DNA of 64,000 nt from Caballeronia turbans (GCA_001544655.2 FCOD02000010.1:142327-206326); one strand, 5' to 3'. Counted from the stretch's first letter, positions 17,769 through 28,248 are shown. Notes: generated from the letters alone by a model not told the origin. Numbers and translations are program-made.

Positions 17769-18329
17769 TCAGAAACGATGCGTCATTCCGAGCGCCACCA
17801 TACTTTGCGACGACCCGAGCTCGGTCACTGACACCGCGGGCCAACTCATCGTCGAACTGCCGTGGTTCTTGATGTAGCCGGCGCGCGCATAAAACTGCGT
17901 TCGCTTCGAAATGCTGTGATCGATACCGAGTTCCACGCCCTCCGCGTGATCATCCGCGCCGCGCGCGTCGCGCCTGATCCCGGCGATTTCAATCGTGTCC
18001 GCCGGCGTTGCCTGGATCGTCGCGCCGATCTCCGCGAAGCTGTACGAATGCGCAGCACCGAGGCGCGCGGCCAGTGAGCCGGCGGGCGCGTCCTTCGAGC
18101 GGTTGTACGTGTAGTTCGCCTGCAGGTTCACAATGCCGATCCGATATGCAACGGCACCCGTGAAGCGCTCGGTGCCGAGCAGGTTCAAAGCGGCAGGCAA
18201 CGCTGGCAGGTTCTCGGAACCGCCATGCTGATTCTGGTAGGCAAGTCCGACGAACAGGGCGTATCCGCTGTAAGTCATGGATATTGCTCGAGCATCGCCG
18301 TACGCTGTTCGGCTTGATGTAGGGCACAT
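17769..18329 (-). pseudogene. Gram-negative porin, C-terminal fragment
   Basis: The frame encodes the last ~180 residues of a Burkholderia-type trimeric porin: beta-strand repeats such as FTGAVAYRIGIVNLQANYTY, EGVELGIDHSISKRTQFYARAGYIKN and the terminal MVALGMTHRF. Full porins are about 360-400 residues with a signal peptide; here the first half and the signal are absent, and the frame opens in unrelated sequence. A deletion or rearrangement removed the 5' part. Confidence 0.75.
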
Positions 18330-18669
18330 GCCAAGCGATGAAAGGCGGCAGCACGGTCATGCTGCAAGACGACTGCCTGCGACATCGAATGGGTATGCCT
18401 CAGGAGTCTAGGATCGACGATGGCCGCGCCCCCCTTCCTTTTCGGACGGGGACGCGCGGCACTTGTCCGTGAAATGCACCGCTGCGAGCGACTGCTTGAC
18501 CTGATCGCGCTCAATTTTTGTGACGAGAAATTGTGCGACTTGAAACGGGATCGAGGCTCGAGTCCGGCCCGCGCGGTAGCGCGCTCATGCCCGGACTTTG
18601 CAGCGTCATGGCGCCGGCTATCGCGCAGCGGGCTATCGCATCAGCGTCATCGACGCAAGGCGTCACGCA
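18330..18669. other. Intergenic region without a supported gene
   Basis: This 340-base gap lies between the porin fragment and the 3' end of the ABC operon. Several short frames exist on both strands but none has a ribosome site with protein-like content. It is the probable scar of the event that truncated the porin. Confidence 0.5.
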
Positions 18670-19872
18670 TCAGAACACGCGCCCTTCGGTCAGATGCGTC
18701 GTCACGCCGTTCAGCGCGTAATCGCCTATCACGCGCGCCTTGTGCAGCAGCGGGTTGTGACTGAAGATCGTGCGCAGATTGCGCCAGTGGCGGTCGAAGT
18801 TGTGCGCCCGCGATGTCGCCGATGCGCCGCCCGCCTCGAACATGCGCTCCGCCGCACTCAATGCGAGCTTGCTGACAACGATCTGCGTCCTGGCGGTCGC
18901 GAGCGCGCCTTCGAGCACGAGCGCGTCGGCGTTCGCATCGCCGTTGCGGATCGCTTGCGACGATCGTTCGAGCACGCGCGCGTTGTCGCGCACGAGCGCG
19001 TCGATCGCGTGGCTGTTCGCCGTGAGCTCGCCGACGACCTGCTGAATGAACGCATCCTCGCGCGCCGACGGCGCCGCGCTGTGCAGCACCGGACGCCCGT
19101 GCTTCAGCACATAGCGCTGCGCATCCGCGACGACATTGCGCACGATGCCCGCCGCCACCGCCACCAGATGCAACTGGCGCAATGCGCCGCCGTGGCGCCC
19201 CGCGAGCGTCGTCTGCACGCGCGGCGTGACTTCGTCGGCGTACACGATGAGATCGTCGAACTCGAGGCTGCCGCTCGCGGTCATGCGCTGCCCCATGCCA
19301 TCCCAGTCGTCGAGCACGCTCAGACCCTCGCGTCGAACCGGCACGACCGCAATCGCCGCTTCGCCGTGTTCGTCCTGCACGTTCAGGCGCGCGTAGTCGG
19401 AAAACGCCGTGCCCGTTGCGTAATACTTGCGCCCGGTAAGACGAAAGTGATCGCCTTCGCGCCGCAGTTGCGTCGTGATTTCGCCGGGACGCGAGGTGCC
19501 CGCTTCCGTCGATGCGCCGCCGAAAATCGCGCCTTCCGCCACGCGCCTGATCTGCAATTCGTTGAACGGCGTGCGCGGCGAGAGCAGCAACGCTTCGGTC
19601 TGGTCGTAGTGGATGCGCAGTGCGTGCGCGACGTTGCTTTCGTGCGCGGCGAGCGTCGCGATCACCTCGAAAACGTCTTCGAGCGAGCCGCCGAGCCCGC
19701 CCCACTCCAGCGGGAAACGCAGCTTGCCCAAGCCCGATCGACGAAAGAGCGCGAACGCCTCGAAGGGCAGTTCACGACGCGTCTCGCGCGCGGCGGCGTC
19801 TTCGCCGATGGCCTTTGCCAGCTCGGGCAATGCGGCGAGCGCGGCTTCGAGGTTCTGATTTCTGTTCGACAT
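18670..19872 (-). CDS. Acyl-CoA dehydrogenase-like flavoprotein (DszC/SfnB-like)
   Basis: 400 residues from MSNRNQN (AGGAA upstream). It has the acyl-CoA dehydrogenase fold: FPLEWGGLGGSLEDVFEVI, GGASTEAGTSRPGEITT, LTGRKYYATGTAFSDYA, and a helical C-terminal domain with FEAGGASATSRAHNFDRHWRN. The catalytic Glu of fatty acyl dehydrogenases is not obvious, and the ending resembles the DszC/SfnB group that oxygenates organosulfur compounds with reduced flavin. It is last in an operon with a peptide-type ABC transporter. Confidence 0.8.
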   Translation of the reverse strand: MSNRNQNLEAALAALPELAKAIGEDAAARETRRELPFEAFALFRRSGLGKLRFPLEWGGLGGSLEDVFEVIATLAAHESNVAHALRIHYDQTEALLLSPRTPFNELQIRRVAEGAIFGGASTEAGTSRPGEITTQLRREGDHFRLTGRKYYATGTAFSDYARLNVQDEHGEAAIAVVPVRREGLSVLDDWDGMGQRMTASGSLEFDDLIVYADEVTPRVQTTLAGRHGGALRQLHLVAVAAGIVRNVVADAQRYVLKHGRPVLHSAAPSAREDAFIQQVVGELTANSHAIDALVRDNARVLERSSQAIRNGDANADALVLEGALATARTQIVVSKLALSAAERMFEAGGASATSRAHNFDRHWRNLRTIFSHNPLLHKARVIGDYALNGVTTHLTEGRVF

Positions 19873-19906
19873 GTGACGTGAATTTCCTGTTGTCCTGATG
19901 CGGGTT

Positions 19907-21604
19907 CTAAGCGGCCTGCGCATCGAAGCGCTTCCCGGGGATCGCATCGAGCAGCGTGCGCGTGTAGGCATGCTGCGGCGCGCGCCATATTTCGCGATGA
20001 TCTCCGCTCTCGACGATGCGCCCGCCGTGCATCACATGCACGCGATCGGCGATATAGCGCACCACCGAAAGATCGTGCGATATGAAGAGATAGGCGAGCC
20101 CGAGATCGCGCTTGAGCTCGACGAGCAGATTGAGTATTTGCGCCTGAATCGACACGTCGAGGGCGGACACGGGCTCGTCGCAAATCAGCAGCGACGGTTC
20201 GAGCACGAGCGCACGCGCAATGCCGATGCGTTGCCGCTGTCCGCCCGAAAACTCGTGCGGAAAGCGCTTGAGCGCAATGCTCGGCAGGCCGACGCGATCG
20301 AGCATCGTCGCGGCGCGCGTGCGTCTTTGATGCGCGTCGCCGATACCGTTCACGGCCATCACCGTCTCCAGAATCTCACCGACGGTGCGTCGCGGGTTCA
20401 GCGATGCATACGGGTCCTGAAACACCATCTGCACCTGACGGCGCAGCGGCCGCAATGCGCGCTCCGACAGCGGCACGAGATCGGCACCGCGCAAGCGTAT
20501 CGCGCCGTGCGTTGCAGGCACGAGTCGCAGGATCGCTTTCGACAGCGTCGATTTTCCGCAGCCGGACTCACCGACGAGGCCGACGGTCTCGCCTCGCGCG
20601 ATATCGAACGACACCCCATCCACCGCACGCAATGCGCCCTTGCCGTGCCGATGCGCGTACTCAACCGTCAGATCCTGCAGCGAAAGCAACGGCGCGCTTT
20701 CATCGTGCACGACGCCGTCCGCGCGCGCGGCGCTCACAGGCGCGAGCGGCGTGACATTGAACGCGGGCGCGCCGTCGTCGCTGCGCACGTGCCGGATCTC
20801 CGGCAGCTTCCAGTCGCGGTAATGCAGATCCGTCGATACATTGAGCGATGCGCCCAGCAGACCGCGCGTGTAAGCGTGCGACGGCCGCTCGAAAAGCTGC
20901 GCGACGGGCGCTTCCTCGACTTTCTCGCCCGCGAGCATTACCGCAACGCGGTCCGCGTGCTCGGCCACGACACCGAGATCGTGCGTGATGAGCAGCAGCG
21001 ACATCGACAGATCGCGCCGCAACTCGGCGAGCAAGTCGAGAATGCGCGCCTGAATCGTGACATCGAGCGCGGTGGTCGGCTCATCGGCGATCAAAAGACG
21101 CGGACGACAGGCCACGGCCATCGCGATCATCACGCGCTGCCGCTGACCGCCTGACAGCTCATGCGGATAGTCGGCCACGCGCCGGTGCGGCTCCGGGATA
21201 TGCACGCGATCGAGCAGTTCGATCGCGCGCCGCGCCGCCGCTTCCTTCGACAGCGATTCATGCCGTCGCAAGGTCTCGACGATTTGCGCGCCGATGGACA
21301 GCACCGGGTTCAGCGACGTCATCGGCTCCTGAAAGATCATCGAAATCTGACTGCCGCGCACATCGCGCATCTCACGCGGCGTCCGGGCGAGCACGTCGCG
21401 TCCGTCGAAACGCACGCTGCCCGTCACGCGGCCGGGCTCGGGCACGAGCCGCATCAGCGAGAGCGCCGTCGCGGACTTGCCGCAGCCCGATTCGCCGACG
21501 AGCGCAAGCGTCTCCCCTTCGGCCAGGTCGAGGTCGATGCCGCGCACCGCGCGATGCGCGCCGAAACTCACACGCAAATCGCGCACTTCAAGAAGATTCG
21601 CCAA
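19907..21604 (-). CDS. Dipeptide-type ABC transporter, fused double ATPase
   Basis: 565 residues from a TTG start placed just after the permease stop. Two nucleotide-binding domains lie in tandem. The first has [10 protein letters not shown], the signature [15 protein letters not shown] and [13 protein letters not shown]; the second has [31 protein letters not shown] and [13 protein letters not shown]. This DppD-DppF fusion energises uptake of peptides or similar solutes through the two permeases encoded upstream. Confidence 0.9.
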   Translation of the reverse strand: MANLLEVRDLRVSFGAHRAVRGIDLDLAEGETLALVGESGCGKSATALSLMRLVPEPGRVTGSVRFDGRDVLARTPREMRDVRGSQISMIFQEPMTSLNPVLSIGAQIVETLRRHESLSKEAAARRAIELLDRVHIPEPHRRVADYPHELSGGQRQRVMIAMAVACRPRLLIADEPTTALDVTIQARILDLLAELRRDLSMSLLLITHDLGVVAEHADRVAVMLAGEKVEEAPVAQLFERPSHAYTRGLLGASLNVSTDLHYRDWKLPEIRHVRSDDGAPAFNVTPLAPVSAARADGVVHDESAPLLSLQDLTVEYAHRHGKGALRAVDGVSFDIARGETVGLVGESGCGKSTLSKAILRLVPATHGAIRLRGADLVPLSERALRPLRRQVQMVFQDPYASLNPRRTVGEILETVMAVNGIGDAHQRRTRAATMLDRVGLPSIALKRFPHEFSGGQRQRIGIARALVLEPSLLICDEPVSALDVSIQAQILNLLVELKRDLGLAYLFISHDLSVVRYIADRVHVMHGGRIVESGDHREIWRAPQHAYTRTLLDAIPGKRFDAQAA

Positions 21605-21618
21605 TGTATCGGCCTCGG

Positions 21619-22572
21619 TCAGGAACGTTCGCGCATGCGCGGATTGAGTGCGTCGTTGAGGCCGTCGCCGAGCAGATTGAGCGCGAGCACCGCGAGCACG
21701 ATCGCCGCGCCCGGGAGCGCAGTCAGATACCACGCGGTACGCAACGAATCGCGCCCCGCGCCGATCATGCCGCCCCACGTGACGACGTTCGGGTCGCCCA
21801 TGCCGAGAAACGACAGCGACGATTCGATGAGAATCGCGCTCGCGACCATCACCGATGCGGTGACGATCACCGGCGGCAGCGCGTTCGGCAGGATCTCGCC
21901 GAAGATGAGGCGCGCGTCGGAAAAGCCCTGACTGCGCGCGGCGAGCACAAAGTCCGCCTGGCGCAGCGTGCGGAATTCGGCGCGCACGATACGCGCGACC
22001 GTCGGCCATGATGCAACGCCGATGGCGAGCGCGATCACCGTCACGCTCGGCCGTCCGATGGCGACGATCACGATCACGAGCAGAAACGACGGCACAGTCT
22101 GAAACAGCTCCGTGATGCGCACGAGAAGATCGTCGATCACGCCGCCGAAGAAGCCGGCAATCGCGCCGACGAGCGTGCCGATGACGAGCCCGATCGCCGC
22201 CGCCGATGCCCCGATCAGCAGCGATACGCGCGTGCCGTGCGCGATGCCCGCGGCGACGTCGCGGCCGAGCGAATCGGTGCCGAGCCGGTAGAGCGGATCG
22301 CTGCCGGGCCATTCGAAAGGCGCCGCGACCATGTCGAGCGGATCGCCGGGAAAAAGATGGGGCGCGGCGAGCGCGAGCGCAATGAACGCCGTCAGCAGGA
22401 CGATGCCCGCGAGCGCCGAAGGATTGCCGAGCAGCGCACGCCAGACGCCCCGCGAGGCGTGCGCGGACGGCACGCCCCGAGCGCTTCGCGCGCCGAAGAG
22501 CGCGCCCGCGAGTTGTCGCCGCCATGCCGAGCCATGAGCGGATGAAGCAAGTTCGGTGGAATCGGAAGCCAT
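21619..22572 (-). CDS. ABC transporter permease (DppC-like)
   Basis: 317 residues. An N-terminal OppC-like segment ([26 protein letters not shown]) is followed by six or so membrane helices and the EAA loop, [23 protein letters not shown]. The substrate-side marker [14 protein letters not shown] is typical of DppC/OppC. It sits 14 bases before the ATPase and 19 after the other permease. Confidence 0.92.
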   Translation of the reverse strand: MASDSTELASSAHGSAWRRQLAGALFGARSARGVPSAHASRGVWRALLGNPSALAGIVLLTAFIALALAAPHLFPGDPLDMVAAPFEWPGSDPLYRLGTDSLGRDVAAGIAHGTRVSLLIGASAAAIGLVIGTLVGAIAGFFGGVIDDLLVRITELFQTVPSFLLVIVIVAIGRPSVTVIALAIGVASWPTVARIVRAEFRTLRQADFVLAARSQGFSDARLIFGEILPNALPPVIVTASVMVASAILIESSLSFLGMGDPNVVTWGGMIGAGRDSLRTAWYLTALPGAAIVLAVLALNLLGDGLNDALNPRMRERS

Positions 22573-22591
22573 GCGTATTCGAGTTGACGAG

Positions 22592-23572
22592 TCAGGCGAT
22601 GCGCGGATCGAGCCACGCCTGCAACAGATCGACTGCCACGTTGGCGACGATCACGAGCAGCGACGAGAGCAGCAGCACGCCGAGCAGCACGCTGAAATCG
22701 CGGGCCATGACGGCATCCAGTGCGAGACGCCCGAGGCCCGGCCAGCTGAAGACGGTCTCGGTGACAGCCGCGCCGCCGAGCAGCGTGCCGAAATGAATGC
22801 CGATCATGGTCGTGAGCGGCATCAGCGCGTTGCGCAGCACGTGGCGCACCGTGACGCGCAATGGATGCAGTCCTTTCGCATGGGCGGTGCGCACGAAATC
22901 CTGGCGCTGGACTTCGAGCATCGCGGCGCGTGTGAGACGCGCGTAGATGGCGACGAAGAACGTCGCGAGCGTCACGGCGGGCAGCAGCACATGCCTCGCC
23001 ACATCGGCGAACCGGGCGAAACCGTGCAGTTGCGCGCCGATGGTCACATCGCCGCCGCTCGGCAGCCAGCCGAGATGCACCGAAAACAGCACGATGGCGA
23101 GCAGCCCGATCCAGAAGCCCGGCGTCGAATAGAGCAGCAGCGCGAGCACGGACAACACGCGATCCGGCCACTTGCCCGCCCAATGCGCCATGACCGCGCC
23201 CAGCACGACACCCGCGACGAGCGCAAGCCCGAGCGCCGTTCCCATCAGCAGCAAGGTGTTCGGCAGGCGCGAAAGGATCAGTTGCAGCACGGGCGCGTCG
23301 TAGCGCGGCGAATAGCCGAGACTGCCGTGCGCGAGATGCGAAAGATACGCGCCGAGCTGATGCAGCACCGGCTGATCGAGGCCGAACTTCGCGCGCAATG
23401 CCTGGAGCGTTTCGGCGGTGGCGGAACCCGCTTCGCCGGCAAGCACGTCGGCGGCGTCGCCGGGCATCAGCTTCAGAAGGAAGAAGTTCAGGATCACGAT
23501 GGCGAGCACCGTCGGCAGAGCCTGCCATGCGGTGCGTCGCGCGATTGCGGCGAAGCGCGTGCGTCGGTTCAT
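22592..23572 (-). CDS. ABC transporter permease (DppB-like)
   Basis: 326 residues from ATG 23572 (GAGGA upstream); a TTG nine bases earlier is an alternative. DppB family marks are LNFFLLKLMPGDAADVLAG at the start, FGLDQPVLHQLGAYLSHLAHGSLGYS, and the EAA loop with AHAKGLHPLRVTVRHVLRNAL. It forms the heterodimeric channel with the DppC-like permease. Confidence 0.92.
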   Translation of the reverse strand: MNRRTRFAAIARRTAWQALPTVLAIVILNFFLLKLMPGDAADVLAGEAGSATAETLQALRAKFGLDQPVLHQLGAYLSHLAHGSLGYSPRYDAPVLQLILSRLPNTLLLMGTALGLALVAGVVLGAVMAHWAGKWPDRVLSVLALLLYSTPGFWIGLLAIVLFSVHLGWLPSGGDVTIGAQLHGFARFADVARHVLLPAVTLATFFVAIYARLTRAAMLEVQRQDFVRTAHAKGLHPLRVTVRHVLRNALMPLTTMIGIHFGTLLGGAAVTETVFSWPGLGRLALDAVMARDFSVLLGVLLLSSLLVIVANVAVDLLQAWLDPRIA

Positions 23573-23584
23573 CGCTCGCAATCC

Positions 23585-25183
23585 TCAGGCGCTCAGATAG
23601 ACATCGGCGAGATTGCCTTCGAGCCCCTGCGCCGACACCGTGTGATTGCGCACCCGCCGGTTCGCGACCGTGACCATGCGCGGCGCGACGAGATTGAGAA
23701 TCGGCAGATCGCGATAGACGATCTGCTGAAACTGCTGGTACAGCGCCACGCGCTTTGTCTCGTCGGTTTCGATCGACGCCGATTCGAGCAGCGCATCCAC
23801 TTGCGCGTTGCTGTAATGCGGCGCGTTCGAGAACGGCACGCCGGGCCGAATATTCTTCGACCAGTAGAGGCGCTGCACGCCGACACTCGGATCGAACAAC
23901 GTATTCACTCCGATGCTCGTGAAATCGAACTGCCGGTCCGCATACACGCGTTTGAGGAACGAGGGCAAATCCTGCGAGCGCACGGTCACGTCGATGCCCA
24001 CGCGCGCGAGCGCCGATTTCACGTAATCGGCCTGACGGCGGTACATATCGCCGTAGGGCAGAAAATCGTGCGTCAACTGAAAGCGCGGGCCGCCGTTCTT
24101 GCGGGGATAACCTGCGGCGTCGAGCAGCTTTTCCGCGTTCGCGGTATCGAACGGATAAGGCGCGAGCTTTGCATCGTGGTAGGGCGATGCGGGCGTGATC
24201 GGCGTCGGCGAGATATCCGCATAGCCGTAGGCGATCGTCTTCTGCACGACTTGCGGATTGATCGCATGCGCGATCGCCTGGCGCACGCGGACATCTTTCA
24301 GGATCGGATGATCGAGATTGAAGTCGATCTCCGAAAGCGGCTCCAGGAAGCGATAACCGCGCGTTTCCACGGCGAGTTGCGGCAATTGCGTAAGACGCGG
24401 CAAATCCGAGAGCGGCACGGGATTTTCACCGCCGAGGTCGAGCGCGCCGGTTTCGAACGCGGCGGACCGCGCGGCGGCATCGGGAATCACCTTGAACACG
24501 AGCGAATCGATGTAGGGCTTGCCCGCGTCCCAGTAATCCGGATTGCGCTCGTAGACGATGCTCGCGCCGCGCGCCCATGACTTGAAGCGGAACGGCCCGG
24601 TGCCGATGGGCGCATTGTTGTGCGGGTTGGTTAGCGGATCACCGTTCGCATACAGATGTTTCGGCACGATCGGCGATTCGCCGGCGGACAGCGCCTTCAG
24701 CAGATACGGCGCGGGCTTCGACAATTCGATGATCGCGGTGCGCGCATCGGGCGTCGATACGCGCGTCACGTTGGCGAAGGTGCTGCGTCCGCGCGGATGA
24801 ATCGATTTCAACAGTTCGATGGAGAACGCGACATCCGCCGACGTGAACGGCTCACCATCGTGCCACTTCACGTTCTGACGCAGCGTGAACGTGTATTTCA
24901 GGCCGTCCGGGCTCGCGTTCCATGCGGTCGCGAGTTGCGGCTTCGGTTTGAGATCGAAGTCATAGGCGAGGAGGCCTTCGAGCACCTTGGAACTTGCGAC
25001 GAGCGCGGGTCCTGTCGTCTGAAAGATGGAGACGAGCACGGGCGGCTCGGGGTTGATCAGCATGTTGAGCGTGCCGCCACGTTTGGGCGTTGCGTCTTGC
25101 GCGTATGCGAGTGGAGACAGGCCGGCGGACGCGAGCGCCACGCCCGATGAAACCAGAAAATCGCGTCGGTTGAAGCCTGCCAT
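23585..25183 (-). CDS. ABC transporter substrate-binding protein (family 5), Tat signal
   Basis: 532 residues, the usual SBP_bac_5 length. The N-terminus FNRRDFLVSSG has the twin-arginine motif followed by a hydrophobic stretch ending LAYAQ, so export folded through Tat is predicted. Body marks include NVKWHDGEPFTSADVAFSIE, NAPIGTGPFRF and VRQAIAHAINPQVV. First gene of the operon with both permeases, the double ATPase and the flavoprotein. The ligand is probably a peptide or an organosulfur compound rather than a sugar. Confidence 0.92.
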   Translation of the reverse strand: MAGFNRRDFLVSSGVALASAGLSPLAYAQDATPKRGGTLNMLINPEPPVLVSIFQTTGPALVASSKVLEGLLAYDFDLKPKPQLATAWNASPDGLKYTFTLRQNVKWHDGEPFTSADVAFSIELLKSIHPRGRSTFANVTRVSTPDARTAIIELSKPAPYLLKALSAGESPIVPKHLYANGDPLTNPHNNAPIGTGPFRFKSWARGASIVYERNPDYWDAGKPYIDSLVFKVIPDAAARSAAFETGALDLGGENPVPLSDLPRLTQLPQLAVETRGYRFLEPLSEIDFNLDHPILKDVRVRQAIAHAINPQVVQKTIAYGYADISPTPITPASPYHDAKLAPYPFDTANAEKLLDAAGYPRKNGGPRFQLTHDFLPYGDMYRRQADYVKSALARVGIDVTVRSQDLPSFLKRVYADRQFDFTSIGVNTLFDPSVGVQRLYWSKNIRPGVPFSNAPHYSNAQVDALLESASIETDETKRVALYQQFQQIVYRDLPILNLVAPRMVTVANRRVRNHTVSAQGLEGNLADVYLSA

Positions 25184-25359
25184 GTCTTGCCGTTCCTATT
25201 TGTTCGTTGTTCGACGACGGCCTGTGATGCGCCGCAGCGAGCACGATAAAACGGCGGCGCGCGCGAGTGAACGAACGGTTACGCATAAGAAAAGCATGAC
25301 GCTTCGAAAAGCATGTGACGCTGTAAGCGATAACGAATCGCAACGATAAGAACGGCGCC

Positions 25360-25704
25360 TCAGCAGCCCTGGATGATGCGGGTCAGGCCGACGTCGGTTA
25401 CTGGCTTGGTGACGTAACCGTCGAATTCCGCGATTTCGTCTTCTTCGAGATCGACTCTACCCGTTACCGCGACGATGCAGGCGTGCGTCGAGCTTCCTGC
25501 CGAACGGATGTATTTACACAGGGTGAGACCGTCGATATCGGGCAGGCCGATGTCCATGAAAATGGCGTCGTATCGGGTTTCGGCGGCGAGGCGCAGCGCG
25601 ACGCCGCCGTCATGAGCGAGGTGCGATTGATGACCGAGAGAACCGGCAAGCGCTGCAAACGCCTCGGCCGAGCCGACGTCATCCTCGACGAATAGAAATA
25701 GCAT
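25360..25704 (-). CDS. Single-domain response regulator (CheY-like)
   Basis: 114 residues, receiver only. The acidic pair is in LFVEDDVGSAEAF, the phospho-acceptor Asp in AIFMDIGLPDIDGL, the Thr/Ser in VAVTGRV and the Lys in GYVTKPV, so all conserved residues are present. No output domain or kinase is adjacent; it probably signals by protein contact with a distant hybrid kinase. Confidence 0.9.
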   Translation of the reverse strand: MLFLFVEDDVGSAEAFAALAGSLGHQSHLAHDGGVALRLAAETRYDAIFMDIGLPDIDGLTLCKYIRSAGSSTHACIVAVTGRVDLEEDEIAEFDGYVTKPVTDVGLTRIIQGC

Positions 25705-26216
25705 GTCGTCCTCGAAAAATGATCGTAGCTTGTCTGTAAAGGGCGTTGCGCCTGAATCGTCATCGCTGATGGTTCGCGTGATGTCGACGCCGGCGCGTCA
25801 GGCCGGTGCAAAACTTCCGAGCATGGGCCGTGCCCGCGTCATCTTTGGCTCGCTCGGCTGACGGCGGCGGCAGAGGATGTTCATTGGTCTGCGGGTCCTT
25901 TCGTCCGCTGCCGCGATGCTGCCAAGCGTTTACCGCTTATTTTCGCGGCTTGCAGCGTGTGAATCTCGCTTAGTGCGAGTCAGCGTACTTATCCATCAAT
26001 TTTGGGTACGACGGTTGCGTTCAATATAGCGAGCGCCGCGTGCTCTCCGCGTTGGACGGGCTCATGCACGCAATCGGTGATAACGGGTCAATTTCGCAAT
26101 CGCTCCATGCCACCCGATGACAGGCGTGCTCCGACCCGCCGCCGTATCAGAACGCCTTGTCGATCCCGACGCACTCGCGGGATCTCTTTTTATCCGGTAG
26201 CAGGAGCGTCGGTTCC
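25705..26216. other. Intergenic region, no gene seen
   Basis: About 510 bases between the response regulator and the transglutaminase-like gene. Short frames exist but lack ribosome sites or protein-like content. An AT-richer stretch around 25970-26035 could hold a plus-strand promoter, but no clear -35/-10 pair was found. Confidence 0.5.
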
Positions 26217-27026
26217 ATGAAACTTCGTGTTGGCTTCCAGTTGACCTATGCCTGCACACAGGCGACGCCTGCTGTGCTGATGATGAACACGCACCCATCG
26301 ATGGCGCAAAACGTGTTGGAGGCCGATCGCATTTCATTCGATCCGCCATTGTCTTTCACGCACTACTACGATGCATTCGATAACCTTTGCACACGCATCG
26401 TCACGCCCTCGCAGGGTCCGCTCATCGTGGCAACCGAAGGGGTGCTCGACGTGCCGGATATGCAGGAGACTTATCCCGCGGACGGCAGTCAGCATCCGGT
26501 GGAGTCTTTGCCGGTCGATTGCCTTCAGTTTCTTCTCGGCAGTCGCTACTGCGAAACGGATCTGCTCTCGGACACGGCCTGGAGGCTGTTTAGCGGCGTT
26601 CCCGCCGGTCGCGCCCGGGTGCTCGCCATCTGCGATTACGTGCATGGTCATATCAAGTTCGACTATCGCTTCGCCCGACCCACCAGAACGGCATTCGAAG
26701 CCCACAGCGAAGGAATCGGCGTTTGCCGGGACTACGCGCATCTGGCTATCGCGCTGTGCCGCGCCATGAATATTCCCGCCCGGTATTGCACGGGCTACAT
26801 CAGCGATGTCAATCTCCCGCCGCCCTACGCGGATCAGGATTTCTGCGCATGGTTCGACGCCTACCTCGGCGGCACATGGCAAACCTTCGATCCGCGCAAC
26901 AACGCACCGCGCACGGGCCGGGTGCTCATGGCGCGTGGCCGTGACGCGGCCGACGTGCCGATCAGCATGACTTTCGGAGACGCCGATCTGATCAAGTTCA
27001 AGGTCATTTGTGAGCCGCATGAATAA
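26217..27026 (+). CDS. Transglutaminase-like protein
   Basis: 269 residues from MKLRVGFQLTY, chosen for GGAG upstream and the family's usual beginning. It has a beta-rich N-terminal domain (~residues 1-110) and then the papain-like core: catalytic Cys in GIGVCRDYAHLAIALCRAM, the fold segment IPARYCTGYISDVN, and the Asp in TWQTFDPRNN. The place where the catalytic His is expected reads DFCAWFDAYL, with Cys instead. Probable protease or amidase on the family pattern; activity is uncertain because of that change. The next gene is a zinc peptidase ~40 bases downstream, likely co-transcribed. Confidence 0.85.
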   Translation: MKLRVGFQLTYACTQATPAVLMMNTHPSMAQNVLEADRISFDPPLSFTHYYDAFDNLCTRIVTPSQGPLIVATEGVLDVPDMQETYPADGSQHPVESLPVDCLQFLLGSRYCETDLLSDTAWRLFSGVPAGRARVLAICDYVHGHIKFDYRFARPTRTAFEAHSEGIGVCRDYAHLAIALCRAMNIPARYCTGYISDVNLPPPYADQDFCAWFDAYLGGTWQTFDPRNNAPRTGRVLMARGRDAADVPISMTFGDADLIKFKVICEPHE

Positions 27027-27068
27027 TCCCCGGGCTTGTCGCGCCGCTTCAATCTTTCCAGGCCCACA

Positions 27069-28127
27069 ATGAAGACCTTCCACTGCACCGCTTGCGGGCA
27101 TCTGATCTTCTTTGAAAACGTTCAATGCGAACGCTGCGGCATGTTGCTCGGTTTTATCCCTGAATCAGGTGAGATGAGCGCGTTCGTCAAGGAAAGCGCG
27201 GGTCGTTGGAGGGCACAGCTCACGGGCGACGGTGCGCTTTACAGGCCGTGTCATAACTACGCCGTCGAGAAGGTATGCAACTGGATGATCCCGGTTGAAT
27301 CCGACAATCGGTTCTGTCAGTCGTGCCGCCTCACCTCCGTCATTCCGAATCTCAGAGCGCGTCGACGTAAAGGTTATTGGTCGAGATTGGAAGCCGCGAA
27401 GCGCCGCTTGCTCTACACGCTGGCCGTCCTGGGACTGCGGATCGAGACGCGCGAACAAAATCCCGAAACGGGTCTGCAATTCGAGTTTCGCGAGAGTCTT
27501 CGTGATTCAAAGGTCACGACGGGCCACGACAACGGTCTTATCACGATGAACATCGCCGAGGCCGACGATCTTCGACGGGAGCGAGTGCGCATTGCGTTAG
27601 GGGAACCGTATCGGACTTTGCTCGGGCACTTCAGGCACGAGATAGGACACTACTATTTCGACCGGCTGGTGGCGGGCACGAAGCATTTGCGAACGTTCAG
27701 GGCGCTGTTCGGCGATGAGCGCATCGACTATCGCGATGCGCTGAAAACGCACTATCGGAACGGCGCGCCGGCGGATTGGGGAAAGGCGCACGTCAGCGCT
27801 TATGCCACCATGCACCCCTGGGAGGATTGGGCCGAGACATGGGCACATTATCTACATATGGTGGACACGGTCGGCACGGCTCGGGCATGCGGGATCAGTA
27901 TCGATCCCGAGAATTTAAGCGAGCCCGACACAGTGGATCGAGCGAAGTCCTCTTCGCCGTCCTTCGATGAGCTCATCAAACAGTGGTGTCCCCTCACCTA
28001 TGCGATGAACAGCCTGAATCGAAGTCTGGGCATGCCCGACCCTTATCCGTTCACGCTCGCACCGGTAGCCGTTCAGAAACTCGAATTTGTACATCGCGTA
28101 ATCGATGCACAAAGGACGGCTGTATAA
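27069..28127 (+). CDS. Putative zinc-binding metallopeptidase
   Basis: 352 residues. An N-terminal zinc ribbon (CTACGHLIFFENVQCERCGM) and a second Cys pair (CQSCR) precede the peptidase part with RHEIGHYYFDRLV, an HExxH metal site near residue 200, and an acidic WEDWAETWAHYLH helix that could give the third ligand. This fits the putative zinc-binding metallopeptidase family found next to transglutaminase-like genes. No signal peptide, so cytoplasmic. Substrate unknown. Confidence 0.85.
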   Translation: MKTFHCTACGHLIFFENVQCERCGMLLGFIPESGEMSAFVKESAGRWRAQLTGDGALYRPCHNYAVEKVCNWMIPVESDNRFCQSCRLTSVIPNLRARRRKGYWSRLEAAKRRLLYTLAVLGLRIETREQNPETGLQFEFRESLRDSKVTTGHDNGLITMNIAEADDLRRERVRIALGEPYRTLLGHFRHEIGHYYFDRLVAGTKHLRTFRALFGDERIDYRDALKTHYRNGAPADWGKAHVSAYATMHPWEDWAETWAHYLHMVDTVGTARACGISIDPENLSEPDTVDRAKSSSPSFDELIKQWCPLTYAMNSLNRSLGMPDPYPFTLAPVAVQKLEFVHRVIDAQRTAV

Positions 28128-28248
28128 GCGGATAGTTTGGAGAGGCGAAACCGGCGGACAGCGCCGGCATCGAACCAGCAGCCGGATGCGTGCCCGCGGT
28201 GGCCCGAGTCCTGTCGACCGAGCCCTTTAAAGCAGCGAGACTGAACGG

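Noticed and set aside
22556-24580. 674-residue plus-strand frame across the ABC permease and binding-protein genes
   Set aside because: It spans two genes on the other strand and reads as His/Arg/Gln-rich noise.
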